Source: Rossellomorea marisflavi
GTDB lineage: Bacteria; Bacillota; Bacilli; Bacillales; Bacillaceae_B
DNA: 64,000 nt
Direction: 5' to 3'
NCBI RefSeq assembly: GCF_022170785.1
Contig: NZ_CP081870.1
Location: 4,030,001-4,094,000, forward strand
Shown here: piece by piece, positions 8,803-15,669 of the stretch
Layout: every line of letters begins with the position of its first letter
How positions within the stretch are numbered: position 1 is the first letter of the stretch
Program-made: the position numbers and the translations under genes
The notes under the pieces: generated by a model
Told to the model about the DNA's origin: nothing
The model's input: the letters and a program-made list of their open reading frames with translations, nothing else
The model's database searches: none

Positions 8803-9486
8803 ATGGAAAAAGAAAGACAATTACTCGTAATCTTTCCCCATCCCGACGATGAAGCGTTCGGTGTATCCGGAACGATTTCATCTCATGTCAATAACGGAAC
8901 CCCTGTCACATATGCATGCCTGACCCTTGGTGAAATGGGCCGTAATTTGGGTAACCCACCATTTGCTACACGCGAGTCCCTTCCTCTCATCCGTAAGAAG
9001 GAACTTCAAAAAGCGGCAGAAGTCATGGGAATTCAAGACCTTCGCATGATGGGCTACCGTGATAAGACGGTCGAATTCGAAAATGATGAAAAGCTAGCAA
9101 ATATGGTGACGGAACTGATCGAAGAGCTCGACCCTTCCCTGATCATCACATTCTACCCTGGCTATTCCGTCCATCCAGACCACGAGGCAACCGCCCGCGC
9201 TGTCATCAGGGCAGTACGCCGTTTGCCAAAAGCTTCCCGTCCGAAGCTTCACTGCCTGGCTTTCTCGAACGGATGCGAAAAGGAACTCGGCCAACCCGAT
9301 ATCACAGTCGATATTTCTGCTGTGAAGGAGCAAAAGCTCAACACGATGAGAGCCCATATCTCCCAAACCGCCTGGATGCTGAAAGATTTGGACAAAGGCA
9401 TCGAGCAAAATGATCCTGAGGCCCTTCGCTGGGTAACCAACGAGCGATTCTGGAGCTATCAGTGGGAAAAAGACTCCGTTGAATAA
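8803..9486 (+). CDS. bshB2: Bacillithiol biosynthesis deacetylase BshB2
   Basis: A 227-residue LmbE/PIG-L family zinc deacetylase that converts N-acetylglucosaminyl-malate to glucosaminyl-malate in bacillithiol synthesis. The metal motif HPDDE is at residues 13-17 (His13, Asp16), with the third ligand in VHPDHEAT near residue 127. Length fits BshB2 (YojG). It is the second gene of the yojF-bshB2 operon and ends at a long stem terminator. BshB1 is the alternative paralogue, but the yojF neighbour argues for BshB2. Confidence 0.88.
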   Translation: MEKERQLLVIFPHPDDEAFGVSGTISSHVNNGTPVTYACLTLGEMGRNLGNPPFATRESLPLIRKKELQKAAEVMGIQDLRMMGYRDKTVEFENDEKLANMVTELIEELDPSLIITFYPGYSVHPDHEATARAVIRAVRRLPKASRPKLHCLAFSNGCEKELGQPDITVDISAVKEQKLNTMRAHISQTAWMLKDLDKGIEQNDPEALRWVTNERFWSYQWEKDSVE

Positions 9487-9503
9487 CCTTATTACGTAAT
9501 AAT

Positions 9504-9549
9504 ACACAACCCCCAAGTCCGGGATTTCAGCGGGCTTGGGGGTTGTGTG
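9504..9549 (+). terminator. Terminator after bshB2
   Basis: ACACAACCCCCAAG and CTTGGGGGTTGTGT form a perfect 14-bp stem. Just before it, at 9489-9502, is the perfect palindrome TTATTACGTAATAA. Confidence 0.8.
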
Positions 9550-9650
9550 CGTTCTTTTTGATGAGAGATTCCTTGAGATGGAGACCGTTCCTTTTTGAGT
9601 TAAGTACCTTCTGCTTTGTCAGTAAAACTGGATTTATCCTTGTGTATAAG

Positions 9651-9774
9651 GGGCGTTCCTTTCCGCTGCAGGTGCTTGCTTTCCTGCGGGGAGGGCGTCG
9701 AGCCTCCTCGTGCCTGCGGGGTCTCGCCACTCCTCCTTTTCCGCTGGAGTCAAGCACCTTCCGCTACAATCCAC
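9651..9774 (-). repeat. Palindromic intergenic repeat, copy A
   Basis: Imperfect palindrome of about 125 bp. Read on the minus strand it has the family blocks GACTCC.GCGGAAAAGGAGG, GAGACCCCGCAGGC, GAGGAGGCTCGA and GGAAAGCAAGCACC. The same blocks recur at 35.4 and 41.2-41.5 kb in this orientation, and in plus-orientation copies at 10 and 11 kb. Copies of this broad family occur between genes in many Bacillaceae; its function is unsettled. Confidence 0.8.
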
Positions 9775-9984
9775 TTTGTAGTTTTAAACAAGGTGGGATT
9801 CCATTTGATTATTATGACTATAAGGATGATGCATACCAATACCCTTACGTTATTATGTAAAAATCAAACGATTATTCATTTTAGCTCCATCCCGATAAAT
9901 AATATCGCACCCCCCCTACTTACATTCACAATGTAATGTTTATCTTTCCATTCACAATATAGCAATCACGCCTTAAAAAGCACA

Positions 9985-10117
9985 TAGTGCAGTGTAGCGA
10001 AGGCTACCCGACTCCTATGGGAATAGCGGGCAGGGTGAGACCCTGCAGGCGCAGCCGAAGCGGCTCACCGCACGCCACATGGAAAGCGGGTGGCCGCAGC
10101 GGAACGAAACGAACCCT
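9985..10117 (+). repeat. Palindromic intergenic repeat, copy B (tandem unit 1)
   Basis: Carries the blocks CGACTCCTATGGGAA, GGTGAGACCCTGCAGGCGC, CGAAGCGGCTCACCG and GGAAAGCGGGTGGCC, so arms pair over about 130 bp. With the 80 bases that follow (GAACCCTTCATCTTTTCACC, a TCAAAAGAGAAG stretch and ACGTACAAGCAAG) it forms a unit of about 212 bp that is repeated directly at 10199. Confidence 0.85.
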
Positions 10118-10198
10118 TCATCTTTTCACCCCTAATCAAAAGAGAAGTGGTTGTAATTCTCCTCACGTACAAGCAAGTGATTTCTTCTCTAAAAGCAC

Positions 10199-10329
10199 AG
10201 TGCAGTGCAGCGGAGGCCACCCGACTCCTATGGGAAATGCGGGCAGGGTGAGACCCTGCAGGCGCAGCCGAAGCGGCTCACCGCACGCCCCATGGAAAGC
10301 GGGTGGCCGTAGCGGAACGGAACGAACCC
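10199..10329 (+). repeat. Palindromic intergenic repeat, copy C (tandem unit 2)
   Basis: Near-identical to copy B over the whole 130-bp palindrome and over the following spacer. A third unit starts at about 10412 (CCAGTGCCGTGTAGCAATGGCC) and is broken off after some 30 bases. Confidence 0.85.
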
Positions 10330-10473
10330 TTCATCTTTTCACCCCAAATCAAAAGAGAAGTCGTTTGAATTCTCCACACGTACAAGCAAGCAATCTCTTC
10401 TCCAAAAGCACCCAGTGCCGTGTAGCAATGGCCTCCACTCCCTACCTATTCAGAGAGGGAGATGATCCTGACA

Positions 10474-10794
10474 TCATCCAGGTTCATCCGCCTCATCGAC
10501 CGGCACTGCAAACTGGACTAGTTCTGGATGTCTCTTTATGTCTTCCTCCACTTTTTGTTTAAGTCCCTCTGTGTCCTTTTCATCCCCTTCTGTTAACTCG
10601 TGAAAAGCGTTTGGATACTTCTTCTGAATTTCCGAGAAATCCACTGGTTCAGTAGTATGTTCCTCTAGTTTTTCAACCGCATTGGGGTACTTCTTTTGAA
10701 GCTCCTCGAAGCTACTTCCATCCACCAGAACATTATCCACTGAAAATGATAAGGTCATAATAATGACCACCATCAAACTACCTAACACTTTCAT
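10474..10794 (-). CDS. Small secreted protein with a duplicated KKYPNA motif
   Basis: A 106-residue protein starting at ATG 10794, preceded by GGGAGGTAAGCGG, a strong ribosome site. The first 22 residues form a hydrophobic signal peptide or anchor without a lipobox cysteine. The mature part holds two copies of a motif, FEELQKKYPNAVEKL near 29-43 and FSEIQKKYPNAFHEL near 53-67, about 24 residues apart, then an acidic helical tail. I do not recognise the family. It is the only gene inside a repeat-rich stretch. Confidence 0.7.
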   Translation of the reverse strand: MKVLGSLMVVIIMTLSFSVDNVLVDGSSFEELQKKYPNAVEKLEEHTTEPVDFSEIQKKYPNAFHELTEGDEKDTEGLKQKVEEDIKRHPELVQFAVPVDEADEPG

Positions 10795-11133
10795 CCGCTT
10801 ACCTCCCTACTCATTTTCCATCAACCGTATTATTTCCAATTCCCCTTATAACAATAGGTTAACCGTAACAAAATTGGTTATTTGTGTAAACTATGAACAC
10901 AAGGAAAAATCACTAACTGTAGTGACTCAAACCACATATGACGGTGTTAAGAGTCAGAAGGATTTTTTTGAAAATGATAAGATAACAGCCAGGCTTTTTA
11001 TCCTAAAAAGAAGCTAATGAGCATCTAAGAGAAGGTACAAACCGAACCGCCCCTTCCCCACCCCTTGCCAAATGGAAAAACGGGGTGGGTTCTTTAACCC
11101 CCGATCTTTGAAGCTATCACTCATGCAAAACTG

Positions 11134-11247
11134 CACAGTGTAGTGTATGGGAATAGCGGGCAGGGTGAGACCCTGCAGGCACAGCCGAAGCGCCTCACCG
11201 CACGCCCCATGGAAAGCGGGTGGCCGCAACGGAGCGAAACGAACCCA
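11134..11247 (+). repeat. Palindromic intergenic repeat, copy D (internally deleted)
   Basis: Same family as copies B and C, but about 20 bases at the left arm (the AGCG..CCCGACTCC segment) are missing, so the sequence jumps from CAGTGTAGTG to TATGGGAATAGCGGGC. The right arm is intact, so the palindrome is one-sided. Confidence 0.8.
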
Positions 11248-11326
11248 TCTTCCATCATCCCCCAATTTTATAACAGGATGGGTTCTTCAACCTCTAATCT
11301 TTGAAGCTAGCCCCCCTTCAAAACCG

Positions 11327-11460
11327 CTCAGTGCAGTGCAGCGAAGGACGACCGACTCCCGCGGGAATAGTGGGCAGGTGAGACCCTGCAGGCACAGCCG
11401 AAGCGGCTCACCGACCACCCCGCAGGAAAGCGGTCGACCGTAGCGAAACGGAACGAACCC
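11327..11460 (+). repeat. Palindromic intergenic repeat, copy E
   Basis: Full-length copy with better-paired ends than B and C: ACGACCGACTCCCGCGGGAA on the left pairs with CCCCGCAGGAAAGCGGTCG on the right. Compensating changes in both arms suggest the fold is kept. Confidence 0.82.
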
Positions 11461-11600
11461 ATCTTCCATCACCTATCAAATTTAAAAACAGGATGGGTTC
11501 TTCAACCTCTAATCTTTGAAGCTAGCCACCCACCAGACTGCCCAAAATGGTTTCCACCCCTCCCCGACAGGGTAACCCTAAAACACAAGGAGGAAAAAAC

Positions 11601-12392
11601 ATGACCATTTTTCACAACCAAGCACTGCAAAACCAGCACATCCTCATCACCGGTGCCACAGGAGGCATTGGTCACGAAACGGCCATCGCTGCCATTGAGG
11701 CAGGGGCGAAGGTTACCGTAACCGGGCGGAACGAAGACAAACTTGCCAAACTCAAAGAATCCGTCCAGTCCCCAAACAATCTCCACGTCTTCCCTGCAGA
11801 CCTGACCAAGGAGGAAGACCGTCAACAACTCATCTCCCATGCAATCGAAGCATCCGGTCCGATTACAGGACTGGTCAACTCTGCCGGGATCGGGGGCGGT
11901 GATCTTGTTGAGAAACTCTCCGATGAAGATATGCGCACCATCATGGAGCTTAACTACTTTTCCCTCGTCTCCATCACCCAGGACGTGTATCACGGCATGA
12001 AGGAACATGGGGAAGGGTCCATCGTCAATCTATCATCCCTCTCTGGCTTACGGGGAACACACGGCAACAGCGCCTACAGTGCATCCAAATTCGCGGTCAA
12101 TGGCTTCACCCAGGCATTCGCCCATGAAGCCATTGAGCACGGCGTGAGGGTCAATGCAGTGTGTCCAGGCTATGTCGATACCGAGATGGGTCGTGAAGCC
12201 ATCGCCTCAAAAGGTAAACGGGAAAACCGCACATATGAAGAGCAGCTGGAAGTCGCAAAGTCAGGAATTCCATCCAACCGGCTGACTTCTCCCCGCGAAG
12301 TGGCGAATGTCATCCTTTTCCTGCTGAGCGACGCCGCCTTCAATGTGGTAGGTGAGTCCATGAAGATCTCAGGTGGAAGCGTCATGAGATGA
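11601..12392 (+). CDS. SDR-family oxidoreductase
   Basis: A 263-residue classical short-chain dehydrogenase. The nucleotide motif TGATGGIG is at 17-24, NSAG at 93-96, and the catalytic triad is Ser146, Tyr159 and Lys163 (YSASK). The TGR at 41-43 hints at NADP preference. The closing motif is GESMKISGGS. It resembles 3-oxoacyl-ACP reductase-type enzymes, but the substrate cannot be read from sequence. The start is ATG 11601 after AAGGAGG; the frame is open further upstream only inside repeat DNA. Confidence 0.8.
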   Translation: MTIFHNQALQNQHILITGATGGIGHETAIAAIEAGAKVTVTGRNEDKLAKLKESVQSPNNLHVFPADLTKEEDRQQLISHAIEASGPITGLVNSAGIGGGDLVEKLSDEDMRTIMELNYFSLVSITQDVYHGMKEHGEGSIVNLSSLSGLRGTHGNSAYSASKFAVNGFTQAFAHEAIEHGVRVNAVCPGYVDTEMGREAIASKGKRENRTYEEQLEVAKSGIPSNRLTSPREVANVILFLLSDAAFNVVGESMKISGGSVMR

Positions 12393-12396
12393 TAAA

Positions 12397-12428
12397 AAAG
12401 GAAGCCGCCGATTGCTTCGGTGGCTTCT
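12397..12428. terminator. Bidirectional terminator
   Basis: GAAGCCGCCGA and TCGGTGGCTTC pair around ATTGCT between two convergent genes, with A and T runs outside. Confidence 0.8.
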
Positions 12429-12429
12429 C

Positions 12430-12774
12430 TCATTGTTCGTTTTTGATCTTTTCTTTAAGCTCCTCGATGTATTTCTGTTTTTCTTTTTCATTTTTCAGCG
12501 TGTCGGCGTTTTTATCTTTTATATAGTCCTGCAGTGCTTTCTCAATGTCTTCTTTCGTGGCGTTCTCAGGTATCTTGCCTGATTCTTTCAGCGTTTTGAT
12601 GATCTGTTCATCGTTGGCTATCATATCCAAATGTTCAACACCCTTCTCTGCCTCGGGAACGACGGTTTCTTCCGCATCGTCCTTCGGCTTTTCTTTAGAT
12701 GATCCATCTGTACCGCACCCGCTGAGGATGACGGCCAGACTCATGACACCAGAGAGGATCAAGCGCGTTTTCAT
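12430..12774 (-). CDS. Small lipoprotein, charged helical
   Basis: A 114-residue predicted lipoprotein starting at ATG 12774 after GAAAGGGAG. The signal peptide ends in a lipobox, ILSGC, with Cys at residue 20. The rest is strongly charged and helical, with repeated Lys/Glu stretches towards the C-terminus (ATKEDIEKALQDYIKDKNAD). I do not recognise a family. It is monocistronic and shares a terminator with the convergent dehydrogenase gene. Confidence 0.72.
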   Translation of the reverse strand: MKTRLILSGVMSLAVILSGCGTDGSSKEKPKDDAEETVVPEAEKGVEHLDMIANDEQIIKTLKESGKIPENATKEDIEKALQDYIKDKNADTLKNEKEKQKYIEELKEKIKNEQ

Positions 12775-12934
12775 GCAAGCACTCCCTTTCAAAGGACTGT
12801 CTAGTAAACTTCTACTTTCCATGTGAAAAAGCCTTCTTCTAGGGGAAAAGAAATGAAATTAGTGCCATCCTCACTTTCAGCTCATGCCTTAATATGGTTT
12901 AATTAGTAGTACATTGGTATGAATAGTGGTTGGC

Positions 12935-12965
12935 AGGTTGTTTTTTTATACCCTTTTTATTCTTT
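12935..12965 (+). promoter_or_regulatory. Promoter-like element shared with the lysis-like cassette (copy 1)
   Basis: AGGTTG at 12935-12940, exactly 10 bases, then CCCTTTTTATTCTTT at 12951-12965. The same elements with identical spacing recur at 13902-13932 upstream of the M15 peptidase gene. If AGGTTG is the -35 box, the -10 box is TATTCT after 17 bases. This suggests a promoter used by the SigO-like factor encoded just downstream, that is, autoregulation. The sigma assignment is inference. Confidence 0.5.
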
Positions 12966-13040
12966 ATATAGTAAAAGCGAGATTTCTCTCTCTTTTTTTT
13001 ACTACAAAACCGAACATACGTTCTAATGGTGGTGAAAAAA

Positions 13041-13616
13041 ATGGACACATTGATGACCCGGTTTTACAAGCATTACCCTCATCTCAAGCATAACAAAGCG
13101 GTCGATTCGTTTATCAGCAAGCAGGAAAACAGAACATTGATCGAACAGTTCCTCCTTGAACCGAACGCTGAAAGGGAATACGAATTGAACGAAGCATTCA
13201 AGTCCCATTATTTTGATATCCGTTTTACGGCTTATGTGAGTTCCTCACTGTATTTCCATAGTGTCAATTTTGATAAGAAGCATCGGACGTATTCCGAGCG
13301 GCATCCTCTCACTCTTGATAAGAAAACCGATCAGGGGGACGGGCAGGCGTTCATCGATCTTGTTCCTGATCAATCGGACAGCCTGTCGCCATTCATGAAT
13401 TACTCGACACTGGCAGAATGCCTTGAGGACGACGATCTTCTCACAGGCTACAGGACGCTTACAGAGAGACAGCAAAGGATCCTTGACCTCGCTTACGTCC
13501 AGGAATGGAGCGACACGGAAATCGCTAGGAGCATGGGGGTATCCCAGCAGGCCATATCCAAGAGCCATAAAAAGGCTTTGAATGCATTACGAATCCTATT
13601 ACAGAAAAAGGAGTAG
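13041..13616 (+). CDS. sigO: SigO-like alternative sigma factor (YvrI type)
   Basis: A 191-residue protein. The C-terminal third is a sigma region-4 helix-turn-helix (LTERQQRILDLAYVQEWSDT, then EIARSMGVSQQAISKSHKKA). The N-terminal part lacks a clear region 2, as in B. subtilis SigO (YvrI), which needs the separate RsoA protein for that job. The start is ATG 13041 after GGTGGTGA; ATG 13026 is possible. A small RsoA-like gene follows after five bases and a yvrJ-type gene lies downstream, as in the yvrI-yvrHa-yvrJ locus. A phage-type sigma such as Xpf is the alternative. Confidence 0.72.
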   Translation: MDTLMTRFYKHYPHLKHNKAVDSFISKQENRTLIEQFLLEPNAEREYELNEAFKSHYFDIRFTAYVSSSLYFHSVNFDKKHRTYSERHPLTLDKKTDQGDGQAFIDLVPDQSDSLSPFMNYSTLAECLEDDDLLTGYRTLTERQQRILDLAYVQEWSDTEIARSMGVSQQAISKSHKKALNALRILLQKKE

Positions 13617-13621
13617 ATGCA

Positions 13622-13837
13622 ATGGGCGCACTTTATGAAATGGTAAAAGAAGCACAGGCTACAGGTGAATATGAAACACAGGTGATTACGACATTCGAAC
13701 CGAAAATCAAGAAATCCCTCTACATGACCCGTGCTGAAAACCGTGATGATCTTGAGCAGGAGCTTAAAATCAAGATTATCCACTATGTGAGGGAGTATTC
13801 GATGGACCGCATTCCTGGACTGTTTGATTTGGAGTAA
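13622..13837 (+). CDS. rsoA: RsoA-like sigma co-factor
   Basis: A 71-residue protein. Its segment ITTFEPKIKKSLYMTRAENR, then DDLEQELKIKIIHYVREY, resembles the start of sigma region 2 (the core-binding helices), the same reading as B. subtilis RsoA. The ribosome site AAGGAG overlaps the stop of the sigma gene, so the two are translated together. It is followed by a strong terminator, so the pair is one transcription unit. Assignment rests on size, region-2 likeness and pairing. Confidence 0.68.
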   Translation: MGALYEMVKEAQATGEYETQVITTFEPKIKKSLYMTRAENRDDLEQELKIKIIHYVREYSMDRIPGLFDLE

Positions 13838-13846
13838 TGACAATCG

Positions 13847-13873
13847 ACCGGCTGAATCCAGCCGGTTTTTTTA
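13847..13873 (+). terminator. Terminator after the sigma pair
   Basis: ACCGGCTG and CAGCCGGT pair around AATC, followed by seven T. Confidence 0.88.
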
Positions 13874-13901
13874 TGCCTTGTTTTCGTGTATTTTCTGTGG
13901 G

Positions 13902-13932
13902 AGGTTGTAGTTCTGCTCCCTTTTCTTTCTTT
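13902..13932 (+). promoter_or_regulatory. Promoter-like element of the lysis-like cassette (copy 2)
   Basis: AGGTTG at 13902-13907, 10 bases, then CCCTTTTCTTTCTTT at 13918-13932. It aligns without gaps to the element before the sigma gene (23 of 31 positions). It lies past the sigma-pair terminator and about 110 bases before the M15 gene, where the cassette needs its own promoter. Confidence 0.5.
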
Positions 13933-14044
13933 AGTAAGTGTAAGGCAAACGAAACGGTCGCGATGAGGTTGGGATGACTTCAATCGCAGTACCGCATCCC
14001 TTTGGTTTGTCTCTTACCATTCATATCATAGGGAGAGATGTTAC

Positions 14045-14677
14045 ATGAACTGGACAAGGACAATGAAGCAAGGTGACTCTGGTAACGATGTTCGAGAATT
14101 GCAAATCCGGGTGGCAGGATGGGCAGCTGCCTCGCCGGCAAAGACTCATGTGGCCGTTGATGGCGTATTCGGTGCAGGGACTGCAGCAGCCGTCAAGCGA
14201 TTCCAAAGCGCTTATGGCCTTACAGCAGACGGCGTTGCCGGTCCTCAGAGCCATACTCAATTGAACGCACTGGAAGCCAGTGACGGATCGACTGCACACT
14301 TCAACTTCTCTGAATTTTATTCCAAGGACGGAAGCACCTTCAATGGAGGGAACGTCGGATCCACTCAGGTCAGGGAGAATATCCGCCGCCTCATGTACAA
14401 GTTGGAAGCACTTCGCAAAAAGCTCGGAAACCCTCCCGTCACCATCAACTCAGGATTCCGAAGCATCAGTCATAACCGCAGTGTAGGAGGAGCCTCGAAC
14501 TCCCAGCACACCTACGGGATCGCAGCGGATATCAACCCTTCCGGAAAGACCCCTTCACAGGTGGCGGAAGTGGCCAAAACATGCGGATTCAGCGGAATCA
14601 TCAAATACAATACGTTCCTGCACGTCGACAGCCGCGCGGAATACTCATACGGCGCCCAAACGTACTACTGGGCTTAA
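14045..14677 (+). CDS. Peptidoglycan-binding M15-type D,D-carboxypeptidase
   Basis: A 210-residue cell-wall enzyme with two parts. Residues about 8-78 are a peptidoglycan-binding domain (GDSGNDVRELQIRVAGW and VDGVFGAGTAAAVKRFQ). Residues about 85-210 are an M15 peptidase, with zinc ligands in SQHTYGIAADIN (His, Asp) and FLHVD (His). It would cleave D-Ala links in peptidoglycan stems. There is no signal peptide, which is typical of phage endolysins that leave the cell through a holin. It heads the cassette with the amidase and two small membrane proteins. Confidence 0.85.
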   Translation: MNWTRTMKQGDSGNDVRELQIRVAGWAAASPAKTHVAVDGVFGAGTAAAVKRFQSAYGLTADGVAGPQSHTQLNALEASDGSTAHFNFSEFYSKDGSTFNGGNVGSTQVRENIRRLMYKLEALRKKLGNPPVTINSGFRSISHNRSVGGASNSQHTYGIAADINPSGKTPSQVAEVAKTCGFSGIIKYNTFLHVDSRAEYSYGAQTYYWA

Positions 14678-14707
14678 ATCAACCTTAAAAACAGGAGGAA
14701 TACCATT

Positions 14708-15250
14708 ATGCCAATCATCGTACTAGACCCGGGACACGGCGGCTCTGATCCAGGAGCCATCGGGAACGGTCTTCAAGAAAAGAATCTTGCTTTAACGATC
14801 GGACTTAAGGTGAAAGCCTATCTCGAATCCAATTACGGCGCGGATGTCCGCATGACCCGCTCCACCGACGTCTTTATCGAATTATCCCAGCGGTCCGCTT
14901 TTGCCAATGGACTCGGTGCTTCTTACTTTGTCTCTCTTCACCATAATGCAGGCGGTGGAACTGGGTTTGAAAGCTTCGTCTATACTGGCACGAGGGAAAC
15001 TGAAACCGGGCGAAGGCAGGATGTCGTCCATGCTGAGATCATGAAGTTCTATTCCCAGTATGGCCTCCGTGACCGCGGCAAGAAGGTAGCTAACTTCGCC
15101 GTACTTCGTGGAACGTCCATGCCGGCCATCCTCCTCGAGAATCTGTTCATGGACAGCGTGAATGACACGAATCTATTAAAAAGTGCATCGTTCATCCAGG
15201 GATTATCGAATGCCATCGGCCTTGGCATTGCCAAAGCACTTAATCTGTAA
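14708..15250 (+). CDS. N-acetylmuramoyl-L-alanine amidase (Amidase_3)
   Basis: A 180-residue zinc amidase consisting of the catalytic domain alone. Signatures are IVLDPGHGGSDPGAIG at the N-terminus (first His and the following Glu in LQEKN), SLHHNA in the middle, and the C-terminal LLENLFMDS catalytic glutamate. It cuts the MurNAc-L-Ala bond. It lacks both a signal peptide and a wall-binding domain, so export would need another route. It lies 30 bases after the M15 gene, with AGGAGG before its start. Confidence 0.88.
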   Translation: MPIIVLDPGHGGSDPGAIGNGLQEKNLALTIGLKVKAYLESNYGADVRMTRSTDVFIELSQRSAFANGLGASYFVSLHHNAGGGTGFESFVYTGTRETETGRRQDVVHAEIMKFYSQYGLRDRGKKVANFAVLRGTSMPAILLENLFMDSVNDTNLLKSASFIQGLSNAIGLGIAKALNL

Positions 15251-15255
15251 ATCCA

Positions 15256-15280
15256 GGGCGGGCTTCCCGCCCGCTTTCTT
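15256..15280 (+). terminator. Hairpin between amidase and yvrJ genes
   Basis: GGGCGGG and CCCGCCC around CTT, then GCTTTCTT. The T-run is poor, so it may only reduce read-through into the two small genes. Confidence 0.55.
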
Positions 15281-15296
15281 ATAAGGAGGAATGATC

Positions 15297-15452
15297 ATGG
15301 ATTATTCTGTGTTCGTCCAATTGCTCGGTAACTTCGGATTTCCGATCGCCGTCACCCTTTTCCTGCTCGTTAAATTGGAGAAGAAGCTTGAGCAGTTGGA
15401 GCAGGCCATTCAAGCCCTGTCCCAGACTTTCTCCAAAGAAGACAGGCAGTAA
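15297..15452 (+). CDS. yvrJ: YvrJ-family small membrane protein
   Basis: A 51-residue protein starting at ATG 15297, seven bases after AAGGAGG. One membrane segment (about residues 9-26, LLGNFGFPIAVTLFLLV) is followed by a charged helix (KLEKKLEQLEQAIQALSQ). This is the YvrJ layout and also that of BhlA-type holin-like proteins. In B. subtilis yvrJ belongs to the SigO regulon. Its place behind two signal-less wall hydrolases suggests a role in their release, which is inference. Confidence 0.75.
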   Translation: MDYSVFVQLLGNFGFPIAVTLFLLVKLEKKLEQLEQAIQALSQTFSKEDRQ

Positions 15453-15460
15453 GGAGGTTC

Positions 15461-15610
15461 ATGAATGTGATATCATATGTATCCAATTTGGTCGCCATCG
15501 GGATTGGCATGGTGGGAATCGGACTTTGGTTGAGTCAGTTCCATGCATGGATGGCTGTGCTGCTTCTGATCGGAAGCGTGCTGATGTTAAGAATGGATAA
15601 GAAGGGTTGA
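15461..15610 (+). CDS. Tiny two-helix membrane protein, holin-like candidate
   Basis: A 49-residue protein. AAGGAGG overlaps the yvrJ stop and the ATG follows at 15461, so the two are coupled. Two hydrophobic segments (about 7-22, LVAIGIGMVGIGLW, and 29-43, AWMAVLLLIGSVLML) are separated by a short loop and end in a basic tail RMDKKG. It is too short to assign by homology. Position and topology fit a holin or holin partner. Confidence 0.6.
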   Translation: MNVISYVSNLVAIGIGMVGIGLWLSQFHAWMAVLLLIGSVLMLRMDKKG

Positions 15611-15639
15611 GCGCCGGGCTCTGCCCTTTTTTTGTTGCA

Positions 15640-15668
15640 AAAAAAAAGAGACCTGAACGGCCTCTTTA
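15640..15668. terminator. Terminator shared by the cassette and the downstream minus-strand gene
   Basis: AAAGAGGCC and GGTCTCTT pair (one G-T) with T-runs on the minus-strand side. A weaker GGGC-TCT-GCCC hairpin with seven T at 15616-15635 serves the plus strand. Confidence 0.6.
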
Positions 15669-15669
15669 T

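Larger units (their letters stand above)
10800..11600. other. Gene-poor repeat-rich stretch
   Basis: No supported gene is visible. It contains palindromic repeat copies D and E and three copies of a spacer block: GGTGGGTTCTT or GATGGGTTCTTCAACC followed by TCTTTGAAGCTA, near 11083, 11277 and 11491. The open frames across it follow the repeats and lack ribosome sites. Confidence 0.7.

Noticed and set aside
9987-10562. 191-codon plus-strand frame across repeat copies B and C
   Set aside because: It is translation of the repeats; the frame follows GC-rich palindromes and lacks a start signal.
10763-11017. Plus-strand frame of 84 codons between repeats
   Set aside because: No ribosome site, and it starts inside the opposite-strand secreted-protein gene.
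13041-15610. Prophage
   Set aside because: No capsid, tail, portal, integrase or repressor genes are present; only sigma and lysis-like functions were found.
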